Shown here: positions 1-8,873 of the stretch, in pieces
Position numbering within the stretch: the stretch's first letter is position 1
How the letters are laid out: each line of letters starts with the position of its first letter
Source of the DNA: Telluria mixta
GTDB taxonomy: Bacteria > Pseudomonadota > Gammaproteobacteria > Burkholderiales > Burkholderiaceae_D
Assembly: GCF_029223865.1 (NCBI RefSeq)
Contig: NZ_CP119520.1
Coordinates: 1,240,001-1,304,000, forward strand
DNA: 64,000 nt
Reading direction: 5' to 3'
Made by a program: the position numbers and the translations under genes
Notes under the pieces: generated by a model
Database searches by the model: none
Seen by the model: only the letters and a program-made list of their open reading frames with translations
What the model was told of the DNA's origin: nothing

Positions 1-791
1 ATCCGAACACCGAGATCGTCGTCAGCGACAACTGCAAAACGGAAGCCATCCGCGACATCTGCGCGCGCTTCCCCGGCGTCATCTACCAGCGCAACAGCGC
101 CATCCGCGAAGCGAACGTGCTGGCCGCGTTTTATTCGGGCAAAGGCGAGTTGATCAAGCCCCTGTTCGACGACGACATCCTGCATCCGTTCTGCATCGAG
201 CGCATGGTCGCCGCGCTGCAGGACCGGCCGGACGTACAACTCGTGTTCTCCGCCAGCCAGGTGATCGACGCCGCCAACCGCCGCGTCGAGACGCGCCGTC
301 CGTACGAAGCCACCGGCAGCATGACGGGCCGCGACATGCAGCGCGACATGACGCTCGGCATGCGCAACTTCGTCGGCGAGTTCTCGACCATCCTGTGCCG
401 GCGCGACACGCTGTGGAACATCGGTCCGAAGGCGCTGTTCGCCGTGGGCCCGCACGACTGCACGCACGGCCTGGCCGACGTCGCGGCCTACATCAACCTG
501 GCCGCGGGCGGTTCGGCGTTCTACATCGACGAGGAACTGAGCTACTTCCGGCGCGATCCGGTGCTGCAGTCGAACTCGAACCCGAACGCGAACCCGAACT
601 TCGGCTACTGCTTCTCCGACTACATCGACCTGCTGTGGGCCGCCCATGCGCAGGGCGTGATCACGACGGCGGAACTTGCCGGCACGCGCGACCAGGTGCA
701 CGGCGTGTTCGAGACGCTGCGCGGCGTGTTCGCGCAGATCCCGCCCGCGTACGAACGCTACCTCGCTTACCTCGCCAACCTGAAGGATTGA
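1..791 (+). CDS. GT2-family glycosyltransferase, 5' end cut off
   Basis: The reading frame is open from base 3, so the gene starts before the window and only its C-terminal 262 or so residues are visible. The visible part resembles the catalytic core of GT-A family 2 transferases: a segment reading IVVSDNC, then the acidic metal/nucleotide site FDDDILHPF around base 165. This family moves a sugar from a nucleotide donor onto a growing glycan at the cytoplasmic face of the membrane. No membrane segment is visible. The same layout, a DDD motif followed by HP, is seen in the GT2 at 11886-12818, so the two are probably paralogues flanking the sugar-synthesis genes. The stop is six bases before the next start. 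Donor and acceptor cannot be read from the sequence. Confidence 0.85.
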   Translation, partial: PNTEIVVSDNCKTEAIRDICARFPGVIYQRNSAIREANVLAAFYSGKGELIKPLFDDDILHPFCIERMVAALQDRPDVQLVFSASQVIDAANRRVETRRPYEATGSMTGRDMQRDMTLGMRNFVGEFSTILCRRDTLWNIGPKALFAVGPHDCTHGLADVAAYINLAAGGSAFYIDEELSYFRRDPVLQSNSNPNANPNFGYCFSDYIDLLWAAHAQGVITTAELAGTRDQVHGVFETLRGVFAQIPPAYERYLAYLANLKD

Positions 792-796
792 TCATC

Positions 797-1231
797 ATGG
801 CCATGATGGAACAGTGCCGCCTCATCGACCTGCCGAAACACCACGACCCGCGCGGCAACCTGTCGGTGGTCGAGGGCGGCATCCACATCCCGTTCGACAT
901 CGAGCGCGTGTACTACCTGTACGACGTGCCGGGCGGCTCGGCGCGCGCGGGCCACGGCCACGTCGAGCTGCAGCAGCTGATGATCGCGATGTCCGGCAGC
1001 TTCGACGTCATCGTCGACGACGGCTACGAACGCAAGAAATTCCACCTGAACCGCTCGTACTACGGCCTGTACATCCCGAAGATGATGTGGCGCGAAGTGG
1101 AGAACTTTTCGTCCGGCGGCGTGTGCCTCGTGATGGCCTCGACCAAGTTCGACAAGGCGGACTACTACTACGACTACGACGAGTTCGCCGCGATGGTGCG
1201 CCGTCACGATTCCGAGAAAGCCAATCCATGA
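797..1231 (+). CDS. FdtA/QdtA-type nucleotide-sugar 3,4-ketoisomerase (WxcM-like cupin)
   Basis: A 144-residue single-domain cupin. It carries DPRGNL near residue 17 and the His pair GHGH at residues 53-55, matching the catalytic histidines of FdtA/QdtA sugar 3,4-ketoisomerases. These enzymes move the keto group of dTDP-4-keto-6-deoxyglucose from C4 to C3, preparing it for transamination. ATG 797 was chosen because it sits just after the upstream stop and gives the usual family length; the longer open frame to its left lies inside the glycosyltransferase. The stop overlaps the next ATG (ATGA), and the next gene is the expected aminotransferase. FdtA (galacto product) and QdtA (gluco product) cannot be told apart by eye. 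The dTDP-glucose synthase and dehydratase that would feed it are not in the window. Confidence 0.88.
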   Translation: MAMMEQCRLIDLPKHHDPRGNLSVVEGGIHIPFDIERVYYLYDVPGGSARAGHGHVELQQLMIAMSGSFDVIVDDGYERKKFHLNRSYYGLYIPKMMWREVENFSSGGVCLVMASTKFDKADYYYDYDEFAAMVRRHDSEKANP

Positions 1232-2337
1232 GCATCCCGTTCCTCGACCTGAAGGCCATCAACCTGGCCCATGCCGCCGACCTGCAGGCCGCGTTTTCGC
1301 GCGTGCTGGAATCCGGCTGGTACATCCTGGGCAAGGAAGTCGAACAGTTCGAGCAGCGCTTCGCCGCCTATTGCGAAGCGAAGCACGGCATCGGCGTGGC
1401 CAACGGCCTCGATGCCATCATGCTGGCGCTGAAGGGCTACGGCATCCAGGCCGGCGACGAAGTCATCGTCCCGTCGAACACGTTCATCGCCACGTGGCTG
1501 GCCGTGAGCCAGTGCGGCGCGACGCCCGTGCCGGTGGAACCCGTCGAGGCGACGTTCAACCTCGACCCGGCCCTGGTGGAAGCCGCGATCACGCCGCGGA
1601 CGCGCGCGATCGTCGCCGTGCACCTGTACGGCCAGCCGGCCGACATGGGCCCGCTGCGCGCGCTGGCGGACAAGCACGGCCTGAAGCTCATCGAGGACGC
1701 CGCGCAGGCCCACGGCGCGCGTTACAAGGGCCGGCGCACGGGCAGCCTCGGTCACGCGGCCGCGTTCAGCTTTTATCCCGGCAAGAACCTGGGCGCCCTG
1801 GGCGACGGCGGCGGCATCGTCACGGACGACGACGCGCTTGACACCATCGTGCGCACCTACCGCAATTACGGTTCGCAAAAGAAATACCACAACCTCGTGC
1901 AAGGCTTTAACTCGCGCCTGGACGAGCTGCAGGCCGCGTTCCTGTCCGTCAAACTGGCCGCGCTGGATGCCGACAATGCCGCGCGCCGCGCCGTTGCCGC
2001 GCAATACGACCGCCTGCTGGCCGGCATCGAGGGGTTGAGCCTGCCGCACGTGCCCGAGTGGGCCGAGCCGGTGTGGCACCTGTATGTCGTGCGCCATGAG
2101 AAGCGCGACGCGCTGGCCGCGAAGCTGGCCGAATCGGGCATCGGCACGATCGTCCACTACCCCATCGCGCCGCACCTGCAGCAGGCGTACGCGGAACTGG
2201 GCTACAAGGAAGGCGACTTCCCCATCGCCGAGGCGATCCACCGCGAGGTGCTGAGCCTGCCGATGGGTCCGGGCCTGACATCCGCCCAGGTCGAACAGGT
2301 GGCCGCCGCCGTGCGCGCGGCCGTTGCTTCGCTCTAA
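1228..2337 (+). CDS. DegT/DnrJ/EryC1/StrS PLP aminotransferase for a 3-amino-3,6-dideoxyhexose
   Basis: A 369-residue fold-type I aminotransferase of the sugar family. The PLP-binding Lys is K186 in SFYPGKNLGALGDGG, and the DxxQ-like cofactor motif EDAAQAHGA lies at 156-164. Coming directly after a 3,4-ketoisomerase, with a 4-bp ATGA overlap, it most likely aminates the 3-keto sugar to a 3-amino-3,6-dideoxyhexose (FdtB/QdtB role), with glutamate as usual donor. The length is normal for the family. It differs clearly from the second DegT protein in this cluster (4766-6094), which has His at the Lys position and is a dehydrase. Function is well supported at family level; the exact sugar stereochemistry is inferred. 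Confidence 0.9.
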   Translation: MSIPFLDLKAINLAHAADLQAAFSRVLESGWYILGKEVEQFEQRFAAYCEAKHGIGVANGLDAIMLALKGYGIQAGDEVIVPSNTFIATWLAVSQCGATPVPVEPVEATFNLDPALVEAAITPRTRAIVAVHLYGQPADMGPLRALADKHGLKLIEDAAQAHGARYKGRRTGSLGHAAAFSFYPGKNLGALGDGGGIVTDDDALDTIVRTYRNYGSQKKYHNLVQGFNSRLDELQAAFLSVKLAALDADNAARRAVAAQYDRLLAGIEGLSLPHVPEWAEPVWHLYVVRHEKRDALAAKLAESGIGTIVHYPIAPHLQQAYAELGYKEGDFPIAEAIHREVLSLPMGPGLTSAQVEQVAAAVRAAVASL

Positions 2338-2346
2338 AGGACCACC

Positions 2347-2838
2347 ATGGCGAAAATCCATCCGCTGGCCGACGTGCACGCGACGCAAATCGGCCCGACC
2401 ACGACGGTCTGGCAATTCTGCGTCGTGCTCAAGGACGCCGTCATCGGCGACAACTGCAACATCAACGCGCACTGCCTGGTCGAGAACGACGTCGTCATCG
2501 GCGACAACGTCACCGTGAAATGCGGCGTGTACCTGTGGGACGGCCTGCGCGTGGGCGACAACGTGTTCATCGGCCCCAACGCCACGTTCACGAACGACCG
2601 CTATCCCCGTTCCAAGCAATACCCCGACAGTTTTCCGCAGACCATCGTCGAACACCACGCGTCGATCGGCGCCGGCGCCGTGATCCTGCCGGGCGTGACG
2701 ATCGGCCACCACGCCATGGTCGGCGCGGGCGCCGTCGTCACGCGCGACGTGCCGCCTCATGCGCTCGTCCTGGGCAACCCGGCACGGGTCGTGCGCATGC
2801 TCGACGGCGACACCCCGGCGGAGCAGGCGCAACCATGA
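2347..2838 (+). CDS. Hexapeptide-repeat sugar N-acyltransferase (FdtC/QdtC-like)
   Basis: A 163-residue left-handed beta-helix protein built of [IV]GxxxxI-type hexapeptides, for example VIGDNC, VIGDNV and RVGDNV. The segment [15 protein letters not shown] is characteristic of the WxcM/QdtC/FdtC acyltransferases that acetylate the 3-amino group of dTDP-3-amino-3,6-dideoxyhexoses. The C-terminal hexapeptide coils ([15 protein letters not shown], then GNPARVVR) end as in this family. The preceding ketoisomerase and aminotransferase complete a three-step module giving dTDP-Fuc3NAc or dTDP-Qui3NAc. The start ATG 2347 follows an AGGA ribosome-binding sequence. Acetyl-CoA is the expected donor, but acyl specificity cannot be read here. 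Confidence 0.87.
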   Translation: MAKIHPLADVHATQIGPTTTVWQFCVVLKDAVIGDNCNINAHCLVENDVVIGDNVTVKCGVYLWDGLRVGDNVFIGPNATFTNDRYPRSKQYPDSFPQTIVEHHASIGAGAVILPGVTIGHHAMVGAGAVVTRDVPPHALVLGNPARVVRMLDGDTPAEQAQP

Positions 2839-2913
2839 CGCCATCGGCGCCGGGTGCGGGCTACAATCCGCCTCAGCGATGACAGAAACCACTTTCACGC
2901 ACACATCGATACC

Positions 2914-3687
2914 ATGAAAGCAGTAATCCTTGCCGGCGGCCTCGGCACCCGACTCAGCGAAGAAACGACGATCAAGCCGAAGCCCATGGTCGAGATCGGC
3001 GGCAAGCCGATCCTGTGGCACATCATGAAGCAGTACTCGGCCTACGGGATCAACGAGTTCGTCATCTGCTGCGGCTACAAGGGCTATGTGATCAAGGAAT
3101 TTTTTGCCAACTATTTCCTGCACACATCTGACGTCACCTTCGACCTGCAGAACAATTCGATGGAAGTGCACCAGCGCTTCGCCGAACCGTGGAAGGTGAC
3201 CCTGGTCGACACGGGCGACACCAGCATGACGGGCGGCCGCCTGAAGCGCGTGCGCCGCTTCGTCGAAGGCGACGAGGCGTTCTGTTTCACCTACGGCGAC
3301 GGCGTGGCCGACATCGACATCGGCGCCTCGCTGGCTTTCCACAAGGCACACGGCCTGCTCGGCACGATGACGGCCGTGCAGCCGCCGGGCCGCTTCGGCG
3401 CCATCGACTTCGAAGGCGAGCGCGTGACGGCGTTCCGCGAAAAACCGCAGGGCGACGGCGCGTGGATCAACGGCGGCTATTTCGTGCTGTCGCCGAAGGT
3501 CATCGACTACATCGACGGCGACACGACCGTGTGGGAAAAGGAACCGATGGAACGCCTCGCGGACGAATGCCAGCTCTCGGCCTTCCGCCACACGGGCTTC
3601 TGGCACCCGATGGACACGCTGCGCGACAAGGTGTTGCTGGAAGAACTTTGGCAAACGGGCAAGGCGCCCTGGAAAGTCTGGAAATGA
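2914..3687 (+). CDS. rfbF: Glucose-1-phosphate cytidylyltransferase
   Basis: A 257-residue nucleotidyltransferase opening with the signature [18 protein letters not shown] followed by [17 protein letters not shown]. It makes CDP-glucose from CTP and glucose 1-phosphate, the entry to all CDP-3,6-dideoxyhexoses. Length and N-terminus match RfbF/DdhA/AscA closely. An open frame extends upstream to 2854, but ATG 2914 places the conserved nucleotide-binding strand at residue 4, as in the family. It overlaps the CDP-glucose dehydratase by 4 bp (ATGA), so the two are translationally coupled. The 75 bases before it are the largest break within the sugar genes and could hold an internal promoter, but none is obvious. 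Confidence 0.95.
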   Translation: MKAVILAGGLGTRLSEETTIKPKPMVEIGGKPILWHIMKQYSAYGINEFVICCGYKGYVIKEFFANYFLHTSDVTFDLQNNSMEVHQRFAEPWKVTLVDTGDTSMTGGRLKRVRRFVEGDEAFCFTYGDGVADIDIGASLAFHKAHGLLGTMTAVQPPGRFGAIDFEGERVTAFREKPQGDGAWINGGYFVLSPKVIDYIDGDTTVWEKEPMERLADECQLSAFRHTGFWHPMDTLRDKVLLEELWQTGKAPWKVWK

Positions 3688-4766
3688 ATCCATCCTTCTG
3701 GCGCGGCAAGCGCGTCTTCCTGAGCGGCCACACGGGCTTCAAGGGAAGCTGGCTGAGCCTGTGGCTGCAGCAGCTGGGCGCCGACGTGACCGGTTTCGCG
3801 CTGGCGCCGCCCAGCAGCCCGAGCCTGTTCGACGCGGCCGGCGTGGCGCACGGCATGCGCTCGCTGCAGGGCGACATCCGCGACCCCGCCGCGCTGCGCC
3901 AGGCGCTCACCGAGGCGCGCCCGGACATCGTGATCCACATGGCGGCGCAGGCGCTCGTGCGCCATTCGTACGCCGATCCGGTCGAGACCTATTCGACCAA
4001 CGTGATGGGCCTCGTGCACCTGTTCGAAGCCGTGCGCGCGACACAAGGCGTGCGCGCCGTCGTCAACGTCACGAGCGACAAGTGCTACGAAAACCGCGAG
4101 TGGGTATGGGGCTATCGCGAGGATGAGGCCATGGGTGGTTACGATCCTTACAGCAACAGCAAAGGGTGCGCGGAACTCGTCACGAGCGCCTACCGCTCGT
4201 CGTTCTTCAACCCGGCCGACCACGCGCGCCACGGCGTCGCGCTCGGCTCGGGCCGCGCGGGCAACGTGATCGGCGGCGGCGACTGGGCGCAGGACCGCCT
4301 GATTCCGGATATGATGCGTGCAATCGCGTCCGGCCAGCCCGTGCGCATCCGCAGCCCGCACGCGATCCGGCCATGGCAGCACGTGCTGGAGCCGCTGTCG
4401 GGCTACCTGACGCTGGCCGAACATTTGTATGAACAGGGCCCGGCCTTCGCCGAAGGCTTCAATTTCGGCCCGCACGACACCGACGCGCGGCCGGTCGAAT
4501 GGATCGTCGAGCGCCTGTGCGCCGCGTGGGGTGATGGCGCCGCGTGGGAACTCGACGGCGCGCCGCAGCCGCACGAAGCGACGTACCTGAAGCTCGACTG
4601 CGCCAAGGCGCGCGCGCGCCTGCACTGGCAGCCGCGCTGGACGCTGGCCGAGACGCTGGTCCGCATCGTCGACTGGCACAAGGCCCATGCGGCCGGCGCC
4701 GCCATGCGCGACTTCACGCTGGCGCAGATCGCCTCCTACCAGAATACGCAACCCGATAAGGTCTAA
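3684..4766 (+). CDS. rfbG: CDP-glucose 4,6-dehydratase
   Basis: A 360-residue extended short-chain dehydrogenase. The Rossmann glycine motif is GHTGFKGSW at residues 13-21, followed by the family segments [10 protein letters not shown] and YDPYSNSKG, whose Tyr/Lys pair forms the YxxxK catalytic motif. It converts CDP-glucose to CDP-4-keto-6-deoxyglucose with internal NAD recycling. The match to RfbG/DdhB/AscB is clear over the full length. It sits between rfbF (4-bp overlap) and rfbH (TAATG overlap), the order known from Yersinia and Salmonella dideoxyhexose clusters. Its product is the substrate of the downstream dehydrase. Confidence 0.95.
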   Translation: MNPSFWRGKRVFLSGHTGFKGSWLSLWLQQLGADVTGFALAPPSSPSLFDAAGVAHGMRSLQGDIRDPAALRQALTEARPDIVIHMAAQALVRHSYADPVETYSTNVMGLVHLFEAVRATQGVRAVVNVTSDKCYENREWVWGYREDEAMGGYDPYSNSKGCAELVTSAYRSSFFNPADHARHGVALGSGRAGNVIGGGDWAQDRLIPDMMRAIASGQPVRIRSPHAIRPWQHVLEPLSGYLTLAEHLYEQGPAFAEGFNFGPHDTDARPVEWIVERLCAAWGDGAAWELDGAPQPHEATYLKLDCAKARARLHWQPRWTLAETLVRIVDWHKAHAAGAAMRDFTLAQIASYQNTQPDKV

Positions 4767-6094
4767 TGATGAGCGAAGCACAAACCAAAGAACAACTGCG
4801 CGAGCAGATCATCCAGCTGGTCGGCCAGTACGGCGCCCTGGCGAGCCAGCCGCGTCCGTTCGAGCCCGGCACGACCGTGATCCCGGCCGCCGGCAAGGTC
4901 GTGGGCGCGCCCGAGATGGAAATGATGGTGCATGCCTCGCTCGACGCCTGGCTGACCACCGGCCGTTTCAACGACCAGTTCGAAGCAAAGCTGGCCAAGC
5001 TGATCGGCGTGCAGCACCTGATCACCGTGAACTCGGGCTCGTCCGCCAACCTCGTCGCCTTCATGACGCTGACCTCGCCCAAGCTGGGCCCGCGCGCGAT
5101 CCAGCAGGGCGACGAAGTGATCGGCGTGGCCGCCGGCTTCCCGACGACGGTCAATCCGATCATCCAGTTCGGCGCCGTCCCCGTGTTCGTGGACGTCGAA
5201 CTGGGCACGTACAACATCGACGTGACGAAGCTGGAAGCGGCAATCGGCCCGAAGACCAAGGCCATCATGCTGGCGCACACGCTCGGCAACCCGTACAACC
5301 TGGACGTCATCACGGCGCTGTGCAAGAAGTACAACCTGTGGCTCATCGAGGATTGCTGCGACGCGCTCGGTTCGACCTACCGCGGCAAGATGGTCGGCAC
5401 GTTCGGCGACATCGGCACGATGTCGTTCTACCCGGCCCACCACATCACGATGGGCGAAGGCGGCGCCGTGTTCACCAACAACCCGGAACTGAAGCTGATC
5501 GCCGAATCGTTCCGCGACTGGGGCCGCGACTGCTACTGCCCACCGGGCAAGGACAATACCTGCGGCCGCCGCTTCTGCTGGAAGCTGGGCACGCTGCCGG
5601 AAGGCTACGATCACAAGTACACGTACACCCACCTGGGCTACAACCTCAAGATCACGGACATGCAGGCCGCCTGCGGCCTCGCGCAGATCGACCGCGTGGG
5701 CGACTTCGTCCAGGCGCGCAAGGACAACTTCGCGTACCTGAAGGAACGCCTGCAGTCGTGCGCGGAATTCCTGATCCTGCCGGAAGCGACCGAAGGCTCC
5801 GATCCGTCCTGGTTCGGCTTCCCGATGACCCTGAAGCCGGAAGCGAATGCGTCGCGCGTCGACCTGCTGACCTACCTGGACCAGTACAAGATCGGCACGC
5901 GCCTGCTGTTCGCCGGCAACCTGACGCGCCAGCCGTACATGATCGGCCGTAACTACCGCGTGTCGGGCGACCTGACGAACACCGACCGCGTGATGAACGA
6001 CACGTTCTGGATCGGCGTGTTCCCGGGCCTGACCCGCGAGATGCTGGACTTCGTGATCGAGAAAATCGAAGCATTCTTTGGCGTGAATTTCTGA
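4766..6094 (+). CDS. rfbH: CDP-4-keto-6-deoxyglucose 3-dehydrase (E1), iron-sulfur PMP enzyme
   Basis: A 442-residue DegT-fold protein in which the PLP lysine is replaced by histidine: [14 protein letters not shown], with H225 at the Lys position. This is the hallmark of the 3-dehydrases AscC/DdhC/RfbH, which use PMP to remove the C3 hydroxyl of CDP-4-keto-6-deoxyglucose. Cysteines 198, 256, 258 and 266 have the exact spacing C-X57-C-X1-C-X7-C that binds the [2Fe-2S] cluster of E1, so it should need an electron-donating reductase (E3) as partner. No E3 gene (ddhD/ascD type) is in the window. ATG 4766 overlaps the rfbG stop; ATG 4769 is an equally possible start. Confidence 0.94.
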   Translation: MMSEAQTKEQLREQIIQLVGQYGALASQPRPFEPGTTVIPAAGKVVGAPEMEMMVHASLDAWLTTGRFNDQFEAKLAKLIGVQHLITVNSGSSANLVAFMTLTSPKLGPRAIQQGDEVIGVAAGFPTTVNPIIQFGAVPVFVDVELGTYNIDVTKLEAAIGPKTKAIMLAHTLGNPYNLDVITALCKKYNLWLIEDCCDALGSTYRGKMVGTFGDIGTMSFYPAHHITMGEGGAVFTNNPELKLIAESFRDWGRDCYCPPGKDNTCGRRFCWKLGTLPEGYDHKYTYTHLGYNLKITDMQAACGLAQIDRVGDFVQARKDNFAYLKERLQSCAEFLILPEATEGSDPSWFGFPMTLKPEANASRVDLLTYLDQYKIGTRLLFAGNLTRQPYMIGRNYRVSGDLTNTDRVMNDTFWIGVFPGLTREMLDFVIEKIEAFFGVNF

Positions 6095-7923
6095 TGCAAC
6101 AACAAGACACCATCAAGGGCGCGGACGCCATCGCCGCGACCCTCGAACAGCTGGGCATCCGCCACGCCTTCGGCATCATCGGCGCGGGCAACGTCCACCT
6201 GTTCGAAGCGATCACGCGGCGCGGCTACACCGAGATCGTGTGCGTGCACCACGAGCAGGCCGCCACGATGGCGGTGCAGACGTATTACCGCACCCACGGC
6301 CGCCTGGCCGCCGCGCTGCTGACGACGGGCGCCGGCTCGACCAACGGCGTGACGGGCACCGTCTCGGCGTGGGCCGATTCGATCCCGTGCCTGTGCATCG
6401 CCGGCAACGAGAACAGCCGCTACACGTTCCCGGACAATCCGCTGCGCATGTGGGGCGTGCAGGGCTACGACTCGTGCCAGATGGTCGAGCGCGTGACCAA
6501 GTACGCGCACCGCGTGATGGCGATCGACCAGGTTGCACTGGAGCTGCAGAAGGCCGCGCACATCGCGCTGGACGGCCGCCCGGGCCCCACGTGGATCGAG
6601 ATCCCGATGGACATCCAGTCCGCGCGCGTCAATCCGGCCGCGCTGGCGCAGTTCGAGGCGCCGGCTGCCGCCGAATGGATCGACGCCGCCGTCTCCGCCC
6701 AGATCGACAGCGTGCTGGACGCGCTGCGCCAGGCCGAGCGCCCGGTCCTGTGGCTCGGCAACGGCATCCGCCTGGCGGGCGCCGAGCGCCTGATCGCGCC
6801 GCTGCTGGAAGCGACCGGCGCCGCCGCGCTGGTGTCGTGGGCCGGCATCGACATGATCGACTCAAGCCACCCGCAGGTGTTCGGCCGCGCGGGCGTGTAC
6901 GGCCAGCGTGCGGCCAACTTCATCCTGCAGAACAGCGACTATGTGCTGGCGATCGGCACGCGCCTCGCGATCCCGCAGATCGGCTACGACCTGAACGAAC
7001 TGGCGCGCCTGGCCCGCATCGACGTCGTCGACATCGACGCGGACGAAGTGGTCAAGCATGCGCGCCGCACGCGCGAGAACGTGCGTTGCGACGCGCGCGC
7101 CTTCATGGACGCCCTGCTGGCGCGCCTGCAGCCGGCGCCGGTGGCCGCGAAGAGCGACTGGCTGGCCCGCTGCCGCGCCTACGAGGAGCAATTCCCGTGG
7201 GTCGGCGAGGAACATGCCGACGCGCCGGGCTGGATGAATTCGTACCGCTTCATGGAGCGCCTGAACCGCTTCTTCAAGCCGGACCAGGTCGTCGTCACCG
7301 ACATGGGCACGGCGCTGCTGTCCGGCCACCAGGTGCTGCGCTTCAAGGAAGGCCAGCGCCTGATGACGTCGACGGGCCTGGGCGAGATGGGCTACGGCCT
7401 GCCGGCTGCCCTGGGCGTGTCGTTCGCGCGCGACCGCGGCGAAGTGATGTGCCTGAACTGCGACGGCGGCATGATGATGAACCTGCAGGAGCTGCAGACG
7501 ATGGTCCACCACCAGCTGCCGATCAAGCTGTTCATCTTCAACAACGACGGCTACCTGATGATCAAGCACACGCAGAAGTCGCTGTTCAAGAACAGCGACT
7601 TCGTCGGCACGAACCGCGCCTCCGGCGTGTCGTGCCCGGACTTCTCGAAGGTGGCCGCCGGCTTCGGCATCCCTTCGTACCAGATCCGCCACTGGGACGA
7701 GTGCGACGCGACGCTGGAGGCCGTGCAGGCCGCCACGGGTCCGGTGATCTGCGAAGTGTTCATGCATCCGGAGCAGCTGTTCTCGCCGAAGCTGGGCGTG
7801 GTGGCGCGCGCGGACGGCACGCTCGTGTCGCCGCCGCTGGAAGACCTGTCGCCGCTGCTGCCGCGCGACGTGCTGGACGCGGCCATGATCGGCGGCATGC
7901 ACGAGAAGTCGAAGTCGCTCTGA
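6094..7923 (+). CDS. YerE-like thiamine-diphosphate enzyme, candidate C4 branching enzyme
   Basis: A 609-residue protein with the three-domain layout of acetolactate synthase-type ThDP enzymes. The N-terminal Pyr domain carries the catalytic Glu54 in CVHHEQAA. A central domain (about 190-350) follows. The C-terminal PP domain has the ThDP motif with D457-G458 and N483-N484, but the first Gly of the usual GDG is Cys456. Directly behind rfbFGH (TGATG overlap) it matches the position of yerE. YerE is a ThDP enzyme that decarboxylates pyruvate and adds the two-carbon unit to C4 of CDP-3,6-dideoxy-4-ketohexose on the way to yersiniose. Here the following aldolase genes suggest a longer 2-oxo acid donor (inference). 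A housekeeping acetolactate synthase is unlikely: there is no regulatory subunit gene and the context is a glycan cluster. Confidence 0.78.
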   Translation: MQQQDTIKGADAIAATLEQLGIRHAFGIIGAGNVHLFEAITRRGYTEIVCVHHEQAATMAVQTYYRTHGRLAAALLTTGAGSTNGVTGTVSAWADSIPCLCIAGNENSRYTFPDNPLRMWGVQGYDSCQMVERVTKYAHRVMAIDQVALELQKAAHIALDGRPGPTWIEIPMDIQSARVNPAALAQFEAPAAAEWIDAAVSAQIDSVLDALRQAERPVLWLGNGIRLAGAERLIAPLLEATGAAALVSWAGIDMIDSSHPQVFGRAGVYGQRAANFILQNSDYVLAIGTRLAIPQIGYDLNELARLARIDVVDIDADEVVKHARRTRENVRCDARAFMDALLARLQPAPVAAKSDWLARCRAYEEQFPWVGEEHADAPGWMNSYRFMERLNRFFKPDQVVVTDMGTALLSGHQVLRFKEGQRLMTSTGLGEMGYGLPAALGVSFARDRGEVMCLNCDGGMMMNLQELQTMVHHQLPIKLFIFNNDGYLMIKHTQKSLFKNSDFVGTNRASGVSCPDFSKVAAGFGIPSYQIRHWDECDATLEAVQAATGPVICEVFMHPEQLFSPKLGVVARADGTLVSPPLEDLSPLLPRDVLDAAMIGGMHEKSKSL

Positions 7924-7924
7924 C

Positions 7925-8863
7925 ATGGAACGCATCGCCATCCTCGGTGCCAGCAGCCGGATCGCACAGGACCTGGTCCTGTCGTTCGCGCATGCCGGCC
8001 ACCGAGGGATCCTGCTGTACGGCCGCGATCCGGCCGCCCTGCGCGGCTGGCAGGAGGCGCACGGGCTGTCCTACCCCGTCGCGGACTACGGCGCCTACGG
8101 CCAGGAACCGCACGACGCCGTGCTGAACTTCGTCGGCGTGGGCGATCCGCGCCGCGCCGCGCAGATGGGCGGAGCCATCCTCGGCGTGACGCAGGAATTC
8201 GACGATCTCGCCTTGCGCGGCCTGCGCGCGCACCCGCAGCGCCGCTACGTGTTTCTCTCGAGCGGCGCCGCGTACGGCAGCGGCTTCGAAGAACCGGCCG
8301 GCCCGGACACCCGCACGGCGTTCGCGCCCAACGCGTTGCAGCCGCAGGACTGGTATGCCATCGCCAAGCTGCACGCGGAATGCAAGCACCGCGCGCTGCC
8401 GGACCTGGCGATCACGGACCTGCGGGTCTTCAATTATGTCAGCCGCCACCAGGACCTGGAGGCGCGCTTCTTCATCACCGACATCCTGCGCGCGATCCAG
8501 GCGCAGGACGTGCTGAAGACGTCGCCCGGCACGATGGTGCGCGACTACCTGCACCCGGACGATTTTTACCAACTGGTGACGCGCGTGCTGGCCGCGCCGC
8601 CGGCCAACGGCGCGCTCGATTGCTACAGCGCCGCGCCGGTGGACAAGGCCGCGCTGCTGGACGCGATGGCCGCGCGCTACGGCCTGCGCTACGAAGTCGC
8701 CGCGGCCCCGGCGGGCGTGAACGCCACCGGCGCCAAGCCCCATTACTACTCGCTCGACCGGCGCGCGGCCGGCCTGGGCTACGCACCGGCGCACACGTCG
8801 CTGGACGGCATCCGCATCGAAGCGGACGCCATCCTGGGCGGGCCCGCACATGACAGACTGTGA
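7925..8863 (+). CDS. SDR-family NAD(P)-dependent sugar reductase or epimerase (YerF-like position)
   Basis: A 312-residue extended SDR. It starts with the dinucleotide-binding segment ILGASSRIAQ, in which the usual glycine-rich loop is degenerate, and it has the catalytic pair as YAIAK in the middle. It begins one base after the stop of the ThDP enzyme. In yersiniose synthesis the branching step leaves a keto group on the side chain that YerF reduces; this gene occupies the same place, so reduction of the branch ketone is the likely role (inference). Epimerase function cannot be excluded. Its 3' end runs into the next gene, whose longest start (8850) would overlap by 14 bases. Confidence 0.75.
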   Translation: MERIAILGASSRIAQDLVLSFAHAGHRGILLYGRDPAALRGWQEAHGLSYPVADYGAYGQEPHDAVLNFVGVGDPRRAAQMGGAILGVTQEFDDLALRGLRAHPQRRYVFLSSGAAYGSGFEEPAGPDTRTAFAPNALQPQDWYAIAKLHAECKHRALPDLAITDLRVFNYVSRHQDLEARFFITDILRAIQAQDVLKTSPGTMVRDYLHPDDFYQLVTRVLAAPPANGALDCYSAAPVDKAALLDAMAARYGLRYEVAAAPAGVNATGAKPHYYSLDRRAAGLGYAPAHTSLDGIRIEADAILGGPAHDRL

Positions 8864-8873
8864 GTACCACGAG

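Noticed and set aside
1204..3693. 829-codon - strand ORF across the sugar genes
   Set aside because: It is a GC-rich antisense shadow of four overlapping, well-recognised + strand genes.
6094..7923. Housekeeping acetolactate synthase large subunit
   Set aside because: No small regulatory subunit gene follows, the gene is coupled to rfbH and sugar reductases, and the cofactor motif is atypical.
8850..8873. Earlier ATG for the acetaldehyde dehydrogenase
   Set aside because: It would add eight residues not seen in the family and overlap the previous gene; kept only as an alternative.
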